From Conoideocrella luteorostrata (Eukaryota > Ascomycota > Sordariomycetes > Hypocreales > Clavicipitaceae), in assembly GCA_032433595.1 (NCBI GenBank), contig JASWJB010000009.1, forward strand, positions 62,001-126,000: 64,000 nt of DNA. Reading direction: 5' to 3'. Position 1 is the first letter of the stretch, and each line of letters begins with the position of its first letter. Both the position numbers and the translations under genes were made by a program. Positions 1 to 12,077 of the stretch are shown in pieces. Under the pieces are notes generated by a model that worked only from the letters and a program-made list of their open reading frames with translations, was not told where the DNA came from and did no database searches.

Positions 1-391
1 CAGGTCTTTTGTTCCCAATGACGAAGTACTTACCTCTGGATGCTTTAAAACATCAAATACTCGCTGTCGGGCAGCGTCAACGAATATCCGACACTGCAAC
101 GGATATGATATAAACCGGGCTTGGCAGGCACGCGCTAGAAAGGCTATGATAATATCTGCATCTTACACTGTCAAAATACAAAACAGCCTGAAGAATATGT
201 CACGATCTCTTGTAGTACAGAACTTGTTTGCCTTCATTTGTGTTTTGCCACCCTAACTCAAATCTGATTGTGCATATATGTACTTAATTGTTGCAAAACT
301 CCCTATCCATTTTAAAAAAACAAAACAAAATAGGTGCGCCAGAATCCGTGTAGACAAAACAAGTCCACAAGCGGTCATCGCAGGATATGCG
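1..391. other. Left-edge non-coding stretch
   Basis: I see no convincing gene here. The stretch is AT-rich next to the stop codon of the metallo-hydrolase and probably holds that gene's 3' UTR and terminator. The short open frames that cross it lack any recognisable protein pattern. Confidence 0.4.
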
Positions 392-1876
392 TCAAAACTC
401 CCTGCTCTCGCCAATATCGCAAACATCAAAAACACCCGTCTCCGCAATGCATTTCCGCTTCAAAGCCTGCTTCAGCAACTCCGGTGGCTCCAGCACCTCC
501 TCCATGGTCAGAGCCCAAGTACCCCAGTGAATGCCCATTGCCTTCTCGCACTTGGTGTCGACGAAGATCTCCACTGCATCAAACGGATCAGCGTGCACGG
601 CAGAAAACGCTGCACGCGGGTAATAGGCGCCAATGGGGATTAGGCCGAGATCGAACGGTCCCCGAAACTCGCCAATTTGCTTGAATTGCGGGCAGCGCGG
701 CAACGATTCGTATTCGGCGCTGTAGTCGTCCGTACCGATGGGCAACTGTGGCACGGAACGATAACCAGTGTCGCCTCCGAACCAGACCGACTTTTCACCT
801 GATTTAATGCCCCAGGAGCACCAGAGTGTGGTGTCCTTATCCCAGAGTGTACGAGCGGATGTATGCTGGCTTGGTAGTGCAGATATGCGGGCTGAAATGA
901 CATGTTCTTTCTCGCCCGTCTTGACTTTGACGTGAAGGTCGGCGTCCTCCCACCAATCCAGCTCCGTGACGTTCTTGACTCCGCTCTTTCGGAACCATGT
1001 CTCCAGCCCGAGGCCGACAAAGAACTGTACATCAGGATGGTGCTTTTGGATCTCCAGGATGGATGTGTGTGATAAATGGTCGTAGTGGCTGTGGCTAATG
1101 ACGACGGCGTCAACGATTGGTATGTCCTTCAAGTCGCATGGTCGCTCTGTATATCGCTTCGGTCCCATGAAGGTAAATGGCGAGCAACGATCCTCGAAGA
1201 CGGGATCAAACAGAACCCGAAGTCCCGAAGGAAACTCGACGTAATAGCAGGCATGCCCAAGCCAGGTAGCCCGCAGCTTATTCGACGACATCCGGTCAGA
1301 AAGCCATTCCGGCTTTCGGACGGGCACCGTGGGAGGTGACGTATCCGGTCGCTTGATTTCGCCTGTTAACGTCGGCCTAGCTCAAACAACAAGCATGGTA
1401 TGTTAGCAACACAAAGCCGCGCTCAATTCCCATCAGATTGTACAGCAAACAGAGCACTCGTGGCAATACACTCTGGATACATAACAACCTCTCTAAGACG
1501 ATCCAACTGTCCAAACTTACCAGACGACACTCTTGAGAATGGAGAGAAACCCCGGCGCGTTCGACCACGACGGGTACGGGTTCTTGAACCCTGACACCCT
1601 CCCGCCCTTAATGATGTGGTGTGGATTAGAAGCCGCTTCCTGAGGAAGCTTGGACCGTCCGGGAATTTTCGAAACGGCAGTCGAGTAGGTATTGTCATGA
1701 TTGTTTGATGAAGCTACGGCCGTGGCCGTGGCCATGCTACCAGAACTGGACCCAGGTGCCATGGATGCGCTTGTCCAAGAAGCAAAGCTTGTATGTCGCG
1801 GATGGGGAGTAAAGCCAAGGCTGTTGGGTATTCGACGCCAGCGACGGAATGTCCACTGGCGTGAGGATGACGGCAT
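392..1876 (-). CDS. NAPE-PLD-type metallo-beta-lactamase-fold phospholipase
   Basis: Two exons, complement(392..1376, 1521..1876), give 446 residues. The intron 1377..1520 starts GTAAGT and ends CTAG, and the join restores a Trp codon in frame. The start is the ATG at 1876; the frame is open a little further up but only with TTG. The protein has a basic, Ser-rich N-terminus of about 85 residues that could be an organelle-targeting or membrane-association region. The metallo-beta-lactamase fold begins around residue 150, with the metal-binding HSHYDH motif near residues 214-219 and later His/Asp ligands (FGGDTG, IHWGTW). Members of this family hydrolyse N-acyl-phosphatidylethanolamine to N-acylethanolamine and phosphatidic acid. 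Fungal members are often annotated this way without biochemical proof, so the substrate is inferred. The fold and active-site motif are seen directly. Confidence 0.85.
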
Positions 1877-4072
1877 AAGGCTACGCAAACGATTATGCGG
1901 CAGACAGGAGGATATCAGAAGGGAAGGAGAACAAGGGTGATGAGGTGTATTTGAACAAAACCAGCCCGGCGTGGCGTGTCACTAGTTACTCGGCACCGCG
2001 CTCGGGATTTGGCTTTTCAACAGACAACAACACATCAAAGGTATAGTTGGTTCTTTAGCTAGACGTTCTCGGACCAAAGTACGATCGACGCTGGCGCCAA
2101 AGGAAGGAAACGGTAACTTGGTACTCCGTAAGGGCTGCAAGCTGGCAAGTTGAGTGTTGGTAAGGATTCGTAGTAACTATGTACTAGTGCATGGAGGTCG
2201 ATGATCAATAGCGCCGTTTGGAGTGGTGTGGCCGCTGGCCGGCAGGTTGGGTGTTTCCGCCCGAGCCGAGAATGGCAATCATGCAGCAGCTTGCTTGCCA
2301 TTCGTCGCAATCAGAAACTTGAGGGCCCGTTCGTTTGATTGACTCGGGCGGGAAACGATGGGACGATTGCCTGACCGTGTGGCAGTCTCCTGGATCGTAC
2401 TGCACTATACAAATGAATGCAGCCCATGCTTCTTAATTTATTAAATGATTAGTCTGTTGAGTAGCCGGTGTCGATTAAGGTGAGCATGTGAGGCCAGCCA
2501 GATGCTTGGACCCTGGCAATGGGACCCGGCAGCTCGGCGACAACAGGGCATGCCGCAGGGGATGACACAGGGGAGGGGCTCTGTCCGGCCGCCTATCCCG
2601 ATGGCTAGCTTCTGGAGCTCTTTGCTCCGTGGTAACTCTCCGCACTAAACAAATTGTTAGTTCATCTAAACGAGCAGCGAGACAAACAACGACAGACTGC
2701 ATCGTACCCAGTACTCCGTATATTTGCAGATATTGGCTGATTCGCCTAGCAAACAGCCACATGTACTCCGTACAATGCTGCCATTCAACAGTCGAAACCC
2801 CGATACTGCAGGGCTGACCGTGATGCACTGCCTCGAACTAATGTTGTACAATGCGGACTTCCTCGGGGTCCGCCGGAGACTCAAGTCTTTTCATGTCCGC
2901 ATCTGCTGCGTCTGCAGCCACGTACACGTCCAACTCCGCCATCCCAGGAGTCAGCATCAGCACCAGCACCAAACATCATCTACTAGTATCAACATCGTGT
3001 CCGGAGTTAAACCTCATCCCCGACAGCCAGCTTCTCGTTTAAATTCTCACCCGTCTCACCTCCCCCAACCCATCCACTAGCATCATAAGTTGCCCTTGCG
3101 CCTCTTTAACCCCGGTCACTGCGTGTATGCCACGTTCCGTCTCGCAGACCAGCAAAACAAGCGAACCTGGACTGAATCAACTAACAAACCGCCCTTGTCT
3201 TGATGATTTAGGCTAATTAATACGTTTCACACTTGCGCAAGAGCTTGGACGTGTTTCCAGGGCTCAAATGCAAGTGACCTTATGTGGTTTCCCTACTCCG
3301 TAATGCAATCATGAGTGACTCTCGAAAGCCGAGCTTCACTAGCTCAGCATCCGCTCCAGATGCATGAATTTCCCACCCACTGTGAACCATCCCTGCAGCT
3401 AGTTGGTTGCCACGAGTCCAGCCACGTGTGTCGGTTATGGAACAGAACCTTATCCGCTACTCTGTATCGAGTAACTACACCAATTTATGAGTCAGCGAGT
3501 TGACATGGTAGTTAATTCTCTTGCGGAACCGGTCTAGTCTAACATGACGCGCTAAACAAGTCGAAATGCTATGCGGAGTATTATAAGGATACACGAATGC
3601 AGACGTATAGTTATGGGACGAGCCGCAAATAGGTCTGTCGCGTGTCAGGTTTTGTCGCTGATGCTACATAGCTTCCTGCAGTCTGTGGTTGCATTTTACG
3701 GTGAGTGCAAGTACTCGAGTCACGGCTCGGCGGCGCACGGATGAACTCCATTTTCAGCTGTCGAGACTAAGAATTGGTTCCTTCGCCTTATGCACATACT
3801 GGTCTGATCTGAGCTAACGGGAGGAGTCACTGATCGTCTAACCCATGTATTTCTAAATTCTGCTTGGTTGCCATTATCCGCATTTTTACACGCAGATAAG
3901 AGAATCTGATTATATATTATTAGAACGGAAATTCCAGTGTCCAAAGCCCCAATCAATCACCTGAGCTCGTCATACGATATTGGCGATAAATCCATGCCAC
4001 AAAGACTGGAGCGACTTTCCATATCAAAGAATACAACAAAATCTTCATGTTCCTAGCAAAAGCCCATGCTCC
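1877..4072. other. Intergenic region between the metallo-hydrolase and SNU13
   Basis: This 2.2 kb stretch contains the upstream region of the minus-strand metallo-hydrolase and the 3' side of SNU13. Short open frames on both strands (up to 118 codons) show no domain, signal peptide or plausible splice structure. Four exact copies of the 9-mer TACTCCGTA lie here (2122, 2712, 2764, 3294). I see no gene. Confidence 0.5.
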
Positions 4073-4650
4073 TTAGATAGCAAGACGCTCGACCTTGTCG
4101 CGGAGAGCCTTAATCTGGCCGGCAAGCTCACTAGCTTCGTTGGAGTTGATGCTAGCAGCAATGACGGCACGGCTGACACCGCAGGCACGACCGAGAAGAG
4201 TCTTGCTGGGGACGTAGACATAAGGTGTACCCTTGTCCTCGCAGAGGAGGGGGATATGTAGAAGAATAGCGAGGGGCTCGGTGTCGGCTGCCAAGATGGC
4301 AATTTCGCAAGTACCTCGGTTGAGAGCTTTGGTAACTATAGACAGATGGGTTAGAAAACACGAAGCATTTCTATATTTTCGGTATGGTCGCCGGTTTTGA
4401 CAATCTCCAGGGGATCATAATCCGCGTTCATGACATACCTTCGTTGGCACCCTTCTTCGCCTGACGGAGATGGGTAGCCGACTGCAAGAGATCGAGGATC
4501 TCTTGGGTGAGAGCGGCATCGGCCAAAGGCCAAGCTGTGAAAGCGATCAAAGTCAGCAATTTCATGCCATACAGCCACATGAAGTTGATTTATGTTCATC
4601 ATGCATCAACGGGGGCAACCGCACATACCAGCATTAGAGTCTTCAGCCAT
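4073..4650 (-). CDS. SNU13: Snu13 / 15.5K RNA-binding protein of U4 snRNP and box C/D snoRNPs
   Basis: Three exons, complement(4073..4335, 4439..4534, 4629..4650), encode 126 residues, the usual length for Snu13. The protein binds the kink-turn of U4 snRNA in the spliceosomal tri-snRNP and of box C/D snoRNAs in rRNA methylation particles. The L7Ae/eL30e fold is recognisable throughout: WPLADAALTQEILDLLQSA early, then a KKGANE segment, LAADTEPL, LLCEDKGTPYVYVPSK and LGRACGVSRAVIAASI near the end. The first exon codes for seven residues plus one base. Both introns have GT starts and AG ends, and phases 1 and 1 fit. Compared with most orthologues, the strand before AADTEP reads TCEIAILAADTEP. 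This is a housekeeping gene and the assignment is firm. Confidence 0.96.
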
Positions 4651-7248
4651 TGTCGTCGACAGAGGCTCGCCTGAGAAAGGTTCACGGCCGTAAGAGATGT
4701 AATGGTGATGAAAGAGAGGCTGTGGTTGCCTTTTCCTTTATTGTTGCGACGGATGATCGGTGAGAGAAACGAGAGGACGAAGAAAAAAAAAATACTGCCC
4801 CCACTACATGATTGTCGGTGACGCCACAATTGAAAGGCTATGTTAGGGAAAAGCTAAACGCATCTCAGCACGTGATGTGGCTGATCTCCACCACGCAGCC
4901 GAATTTGGCCAGTTTTCTCGAATCAATCATTCACATCGTCAATACGATGGCGAGACACAACCATAAGGCAAAGCATCGAGTTCGTTTATACACCAAATCG
5001 TTTATTTGCAAGTAAATACACACTTTACATACAATGTTGCTTAACTCATGTAGCTCACGACAACAGTGATTTCGCTTCTCGTGCTTGCGCCACATCATCA
5101 TGGGTCACGCATCCGTATTGTAGTTATACCAACTCCGGCCATAATTGCAGGCGCAGTCACCCTTTTGTATGAGTGGTAGATATGTAATAGCAATAGACTA
5201 GTACCTAAAAAATCTACATAATTAGATGCGACATTCAGGGACCATGAGAAATTAAATCAAGGTAGATAAAGCTGTACGTTTGAGGAATTCGCCGCTGAGT
5301 GGCTCTAGCCCGGACAACAAATTACAGAGCTCGAATGGGATTCGAGTAACTACCCAGGTAGTTGCTTTTTGTCCAAGTGGAGCAAGACGGTTTTGTGAAA
5401 GGGTAGGCAAGTAACTAGGTAAGACACCGGCGCAAGTACTCAATCCTCATGTACATTAAAAGGGTTGGATTGCTTTCTGGTATCACAATAAGTAGGTCAT
5501 ATGTGGAAACAAGTATCCCGCCATGGTTTTCTCGCAATTGCACTTGCACTGGTTGGTCAAGTTTACCTTTTGAGATCAGTCTATAATTTCTTTCCTTCGT
5601 TGGATATTGAAGTAGCGATTGTTCCTGATACCTGTTCAACGTGCAAACACCGTGGTTGCCTCATATCCTGTTATTCTCGGCCCTCCGAAGATGAAATAAT
5701 GACAGTCCATTCGTAAATTCCCCAGATAAAGTCGTTCAAGAAGGTCACCGAGTCGGTACGCGATCGAGAGACATTCAAGGAAGGCCTACGTTTCATCCAG
5801 ATTCGGCGCCAAAACAGAGGGGATTGTGCTTTAACCCCTGCATTTTCTCGCTTATAGATCACCACCCGACGTTTGTTGGACCTTTGCGGTTGGCCGACAA
5901 CCGTGGTCAAGGAAAGTGAGTCAGTGTCAGGTTCATTCGCTCAATATTGAGCCGCCATTCTGTAAAATCAGTATCGCATTAGCCACAAACGGTCCTTGAT
6001 ATTCTTCACCGGCCCAATTGAGGTCGTATAAACCCAACGCATCTTTCCACCAAAGTTGCGCTTACTATTCCCCAATATGCTAGCACAACCATTAACCAAA
6101 GCGCATCATATAATGCTTTACGGACCGAGGCGTAGGCATAACGACTGCGGTCGGTTCCTAAGAGGCTTGGCCAGTTGCAAATATATAAGGACTTATAGTA
6201 ATCTCCGGAGAAATGAGATAGCCTTGTCAATTGCGTGGTCTTCTTTGGTATTGTCTATGGAGTGTTCGTTGGAAATAGCATTATCCGCTGGCTTCGAGTA
6301 CGCTCCGTGAGAAAGAACCACAGTAAATTTAACAAATGTTGAGAACCTCATAGTATACGTGTCGCTGTGGGCGCCAAAGTGAATGTGTAGTGTGTCTTGA
6401 CAGGTTTTTAAGTTCTTGCTCACGAGTCTTGTCCGCGCTTCCTTTATACTCGTTTCAAATCTATTGTTATTACCCAGATAAGGACCATAATTCGCTAATG
6501 GTCGCCTTGTGGAACTTACACCTCCAGGACTGTCTCATCTCAACCCTATATTGACACTAGTAGGGAGGGGCTCATAGTCAGTCGAGAGCAGAGCACATAA
6601 GGTAACTATTCTGCCTTTTATTTTACACTATAATGGAAGTACTAATGAATTGTTTGTCAATGTCCTCCGACAAGGCATAGCCACGCATGAAATGTCTCAG
6701 AGTGCTGACGGCTATCAAAGATCGCTCCAGGCCGTCCGTGTTAGTAGGAGTGCTAGTGAGTCCCGGTACCAGAGTGTGGCCTTACGGTGATCAACGACAT
6801 AACCATGTCGGATAGTGCCGAAGTTTTATAAAAGAAAGAAGCAAGGCTATAATGGGTCTCTATGTGCAATCTGGTCTAGATTCGGCCAAGCCGAGGTCTA
6901 GCTAGGCCTAGATCCTTTATCTACACGTCAAACGGTCGATATAGTTCTGCAAACGAGGGAACTGCAGTTTCGAACTCCAGAGCAGCATGTGAATAGAGTG
7001 GATACAACATGTGTCGCATTCCACATGTACTTAATGGGGTGTATGATCTCCTAAGCAATTTACTGCCCAGTTTGGCTCTTAGAGCCAAACAAAAGAAGCA
7101 GGAGAGGCAAAAAAATTAACCCATGGCCGAGTAGCCAGCGGAGTATTCTATTGGAAAACAAATCTATGGGTTCAATATTGAAGTGAATCTTTATGTATAG
7201 CTTTTGTACCCTGTTGTTTTTTACATTGATTTTAATCATTAAATAGTA
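4651..7248. other. Gene-poor intergenic region upstream of SNU13
   Basis: Immediately upstream of the SNU13 ATG lies a pyrimidine/purine-skewed promoter stretch (about 4690-4800). The rest, to 7248, is AT-rich with only short open frames. One minus-strand frame starting at the ATG near 6351 encodes about 52 residues with a weakly hydrophobic start, but nothing supports it as a gene. The last few hundred bases are probably the 3' UTR of the GH16 gene. Confidence 0.4.
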
Positions 7249-9095
7249 TCAGCTTCTCAGCGGACAAGTTAGTACGGTGACAGTCGGCACAGAGCATTGG
7301 CTTAGACTCCTAGCTGCATTGACGGTCTGCGTGAAGTTTACGGTTTTGGTGACAGTAATAGTAGCCTCTTTTGCGGCCTCTTCCTTTGCTTTGGCAGATT
7401 CAGTTGCGACAACAGTCTTAGTGATAGTGACAGAAACGGTTTGAGTAGGAATCTGGATAGTTAGAGTTGTGACGGCATTCGGTCCAACCACAGTGCTCGG
7501 GCTCGAAGTGGAGATAGGGATGACGGTAGTAGACAGCGCTACTATTTCCGAGGATGTTTCTGTTTCCAATTCGCTGAGCGCACATGACCTCTTATAAGGG
7601 GGGCAGCGCCTAATCGTATTAAGAATCGTAGAAAAGATGGTGGAAGTACTGCCGTTCTGGGTAGCATTACGGCTACTTTCGCTAGACGATACCTGGACAA
7701 TTGAGCTTGGTGAGGGCACAGATGGTTGCTGGCCCGTTGAGGTCTTATACTGAGTAACAAACGTCGTCGTGGTGCCACTATTTGAGACGGACGTGTTGCT
7801 GGTGGCTGTAGTCTGCATTGTGGAATTTGCAGAGGTACAATGTGAGGAATCGGAAAATGCCGACGTGTTGTTGCTCTTGAACAGACGGAGGTCCTTGATT
7901 TGGAAATAGAAGTCCTTGAAGGCTTCGGGGTTCTTGGCCACATAGTCTTCACATGTGGATGAGTTGGTGACTTTGTCACACGTCTTGCCACTGCCTCCAT
8001 CTATTTTATGCCAAAATTCTTCGTTTCCCGGAGGATTTCCACACATTGGAAGGGTGAATAGAATTCTCTGGTCCTTGAAGGCTCTGTCAATGTCGCACCG
8101 ACTTTTTTGGATATGAACAGAGGGCTTGCCCCAAGATGACGTGTCGATTTCGTCTTTGTCGAGGCCACTTGGTGCCTTATCGTTTAGCCACGTAAAAATC
8201 TTGAGGTACTCTCGCGTCCATTCTAGAGCTTCTATTATATCGTGAGAACAGGTGCCACACGTTGTCATCTGTGAAGGAGCCAAACAGACTTACGAATTCC
8301 TCCCGACTCTGAAGCCCAGATGCCGTTGTTTTCCTCCTCAGACTGACACCCTTGGTTAAGGAACTGAGTCTTATTGTCGGCGAATTTATTGTCGCACACT
8401 TTCGAGATTACTTTGGAATTCTGATCAGTCGGTTCAATGGTGCAGTTTCCGACCAGAGCAGCGGGCCCGATATGCAAGGCAGGTCTATTCTTTGTGTTGA
8501 GATTCCATCCTTCGTATATGTCTATTTCACCGGCAACGGGCCATTCTCCTTGGCCGAGCGTCCAACTGTCAATTTGGTCAGCAGACGTCATTTAAAAAAA
8601 GAGACAGACACTCTCCATTTACTCACTAAGCTGGCCAACCTCCACAAACGAGCTTCGGTAAGTGGGTGAATCGGGCGATGAGGAGGCCGTACTTGAATGT
8701 CTCGCGTGAAGCGATCCGCAAGCTATCTCTACCACCAGCTGATGATGCATTGAGAGAAGTTGTGTGATCTACTCCGAGATAAACTTCGCCATTTTTTATG
8801 GCGGCCAATCCCTTCTTGGTGGCATTGTCTTTATTTTGGTAATGCACCCAGGACCAATTATCATCGCTCTGGTTTGTCACGGTTCCGGTCTGCCAAAATC
8901 CTATTGTGTCAATAGCCATGCATACAAGTATTGAAAGAGTGTGTGCATTGCATGGCTTACCGTCTCAAAAGAAAACTCATCGAAGAAGTTTTTCGCGTCA
9001 TATGTCTGTCTAATGTGGAATATTTCTGCCGTCACCTGTGTGCAGAGTATTGAAAGCGCCAGTGAAAGCTGGCGCAGAGCTGACAGATTCCGCAT
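7249..9095 (-). CDS. Secreted GH16 family endo-beta-glucanase-like protein with Ser/Thr-rich tail
   Basis: Four exons, complement(7249..8231, 8294..8565, 8627..8889, 8961..9095), give 550 residues. An N-terminal signal peptide of about 23 residues is followed by a GH16 domain. The catalytic ExDxxE signature is intact (EIDIYE, E146/D148/E151), preceded by the typical CGGWPAYWTLG segment. The end of the domain shows the CDI...FKDQRI and STCEDYVAKNPEAFKDFYF pattern of fungal GH16 glucanases. GH16 enzymes cleave beta-1,3 or mixed beta-1,3/1,4-glucans at the cell surface or outside the cell. After about residue 380 the sequence is Ser/Thr-rich, with several repeats of the type TVTITKTV, consistent with an O-glycosylated stalk. 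There is no clear GPI signal. The exon 3/4 junction uses the ATAATAG acceptor because the nearer CACAG breaks the frame and would leave an intron of about 26 nt. Confidence 0.85.
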
Positions 9096-11499
9096 GTTAA
9101 CGTTTCCTTCCTGCTATACAATTCCCGGACCTGGGTTGCTTGGCAAATGAGAAAGGTTAGGTCCTTATAAGTTAGCTGGCCTGATCAGCCCTCTAATCTG
9201 TGACATAGCAATCGAGTCATATGTTTCCGTCACGTGGAGCAGCTATTGACACCTGTGCTCAATTGTGTCCAATTGACGAGATGCTAGATGCCTTTTATAG
9301 ACAGTGTCGAATGTAGGAGGAAAGGTCAGGGTCCTAGGTAGTTTCAAATTATCGTTCGGTCGGAAGTGCTTTTTAGGTTTATCCTGCGACACGTTTTATG
9401 GCAGCTTCTAAAAGTCGGGCCTTATCGCATCAGACGTCCGGACAGACCGAGCTGATGATTTCATCCCATTGGGCAGTTTGATACATCACGAACAATGCGC
9501 AAACCCCCCATAAATAGTCGCCCAACTCGCAAGGGCATGCCGCTAAACTTCCTTCATTAGCCTCAACCTTCTAGTTATGAGATTCCCAACGCTTCCGTGG
9601 CCACATAGTGCAGCTCATCTCAATACACCTCCAAACTCTAAAACTACAATCTATTTGTATGATATCTTGCAGACGGTGAAGTTTTTGATCAGAAGAAACC
9701 TTGACTGGCATCATGTCACATATTACCAGACGGGGTGTATCAATTGTTCCAGTGTTGTGTACCGCTCTACGCCGCGCTCTCAGTGTCGCATTACGGACTT
9801 GCAGCGTCATACAGAAGTTTACGTGGGGGGGAGGGGGAATTAACGAAAGTTGGTTGAGTTTTAATGAGAGTCCTATGAGATCCCAAGAGATAGAATCCCG
9901 GTCCTTAAGCGTAGGTTCCTGGCTTAGCATCCGAGTTTTCGCTGTCTTTACGAGCCGTCCCGTCATGGACTATCACGAGGTGCCAATGTAGATCATCTGC
10001 TCTGGGTATCGTGGAAAGTTGTCCATCATTTCCATCTTATTGACGAGGCCCTAGATGTCTTCTTATAGATAAATTGGAACATAGGACGAACGTAAGAACC
10101 CTACGTAATGTCAATTTAGGTTATTCTGTAACAGTCTTTGGCTGCCACGCCACAGCTTTAGACAAGGTTTTTCTGCGACAAACAACAGGCGGTCTATAGC
10201 ACTGATCATCCTCATGCAGGAGTTTTGACAAACACCCACAATGAATTACGACCACGATATTATAGAAAGATATGGGGTGCACCACAATGTCCTCAGTAAT
10301 GACACCCTCAGACCAAAGCGATGGCTTTCGGCTCCGGAAACGCATCCTCATGAAGTACAGCTTGCGGCAAATCTGGCGATAGCCCGCGAATCGTGAATCT
10401 ACAGACCACATTGCAATCATATATCGTGCCAGCGTTCCAGTTCCCCTTCAAAACGGGTTCTGGTTCAATTTGCGTCGTGGGGCGCAGATGGCCAGACTCC
10501 AACCACGACATCGACTCATACCTGTCCTTATAACCGTGCCGTGCCGTGCCGAGTGCCAGCTGGGACTGGAGTTGCACACCAATGTCTCCGGAATCGGGAA
10601 TGTTTAGTCACCGCATCTCTTTTTGATCGGCGCGGGGCTCATGCATTTACTCCATAATGTAATAACATGTAATAGCATACTCTGCTAGAACTATATGGGA
10701 CAGCGAGCAACCCACTTTCCTACAATTTATTCTTTAGCCCCCATTGTCAGCCAGATTCCCATGTGGGGGCCAGATTCGCGGAATTAATAATTAGTTTATT
10801 GGGCCAGTTGACTTTGCTTCAACCTTCGGTTCTCGTAAGTAGTCAGACAGCTAGACACGCAGGTCAGCCGATAGCGTCTGCGGCTGGAAGTGTACTATTG
10901 GAAGCACAGCAGCCGCAACGAGAACCGCTAATCCGCGCAAGAGAGAGTTATGCCACCTTATGAGAGGCTGGTTGGCTTACATGCTGCCAGACATTACTCC
11001 GCGCCCTCCATGCAATAGCGAACTCTCAAGACCGGTTGGGCTATGGTTCTAAGAGAATGGAGTTTCTAGAACCTGTTTACTAGTAATACGAACATGAAAT
11101 GGCGAACGCTACGATTCTTTGCGTCTAGACTATAAGGAAATCCCCTTGGGCCGACTCCAAGTGGTAGCACACCTGCCCGAATTGGATAGGTTGACTCTCA
11201 GCAGACGCGAGCGATATGGCGGAATGTTCGCCGACGTTGCGCTACCAAATACGAGTAGCCTCTTTACGGCCGAGTTACTTTATTTCGGAGCATCAGTCAA
11301 GCAACCTGCAAGAAAAGATGACAATTAGCCGAATTAGTACATAAAAAGGTACTTGATATAAGTTGGAGCAACAGCATCCCTTCCCCGACGTATAAAGCCG
11401 CGGCCAAATCCATATGGAATGGTCTTCCTTCTGCAACTTCTACAACGTAACATCTTCAATTTCATAGTTCTAACCTCTTACCAACATCACCCAGCCAAT
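9096..11499. other. Intergenic region with weak small-protein candidates
   Basis: No firm gene. On the plus strand a TATA-like ATAAATAG (about 9510) and a CT-rich leader precede an ATG at 9577 opening an 88-codon frame with a few cysteines. On the minus strand around 10120-10577 two overlapping frames of 89-99 codons are open, but only one begins with ATG and neither resembles a known family. A short tandem run of CCGTG units occurs near 10540. The sequence from about 11340 to 11499 looks like the promoter and leader of the small secreted-protein locus that follows. Confidence 0.35.
11391..11397 (+). promoter_or_regulatory. TATA box candidate for the small secreted-protein locus
   Basis: TATAAAG sits 103 bases before the ATG at 11500. 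It is followed by a C/T-rich leader and ends in an A-rich start context (CCAATATG). This layout is common for highly induced fungal genes. Inferred from sequence only. Confidence 0.4.
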
Positions 11500-11854
11500 A
11501 TGAAGGCCTCCATTATCCTCGCTACTCTTGTCCTCACCGTGTCAGCCTACCGCTGCAAGTTCGACCGTATTCAAGACCAGTTCCCCCTGCATCACGTCAA
11601 CTTACAATGCTTGCTGTCATCTTGAAAGTACCCAGTTCATAGCAATAGCCCTTGCTGATCCAATCTACCATCTGCCGTTCCAATCCTACTACAAACATTA
11701 TCAGAACGAGGACAATTTCATGCATGTAACCACTCCAAATTCCGTCTCAAAGAGATCCGTCACTGCACTACAAATTTGTCTGATTTCTCCGTCTCAGAAT
11801 CCATCAAATTATGGTGTCAAATACATCAATCAAGTAACTGCAGTCAGTGTCTGA
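11500..11854 (+). pseudogene. Small secreted cysteine-containing protein, probably frameshifted
   Basis: The ATG at 11500 opens a 41-codon frame with a clear secretion signal (MKASIILATLVLTVSA), stopping at 11625. A second frame, shifted by one base, overlaps it and stays open from about 11528 to 11854. It carries a Cys-Cys pair (NACCHLESTQ) and further cysteines. A promoter-like upstream region, a good signal peptide and a longer downstream frame together suggest an original secreted protein of about 110-120 residues broken by a one-base indel near 11550. The CC spacing faintly recalls class II hydrophobins, but too few of their eight cysteines are seen for that name. It could also be an intact tiny peptide of 41 residues. 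I see no intron that joins the frames. Confidence 0.35.
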
Positions 11855-12077
11855 GACAGCTTTTGCGTTCAGTCATTACAAAATATGCTATACTAATCGT
11901 GAGTCGTGTCCAAATCAAGTGGTATCTCAATCAGCCACGCATATAACCCTATTCAACACAGAACAGCCAAGCCATCATCAACGCCGTTTCCAAAATTCAC
12001 AAAACACTGCCAAACACATGCTTGCTTGTATATTATATGCACGCTGCACTTTTTTTGGGGGGGCAACGGCTGTGCAG

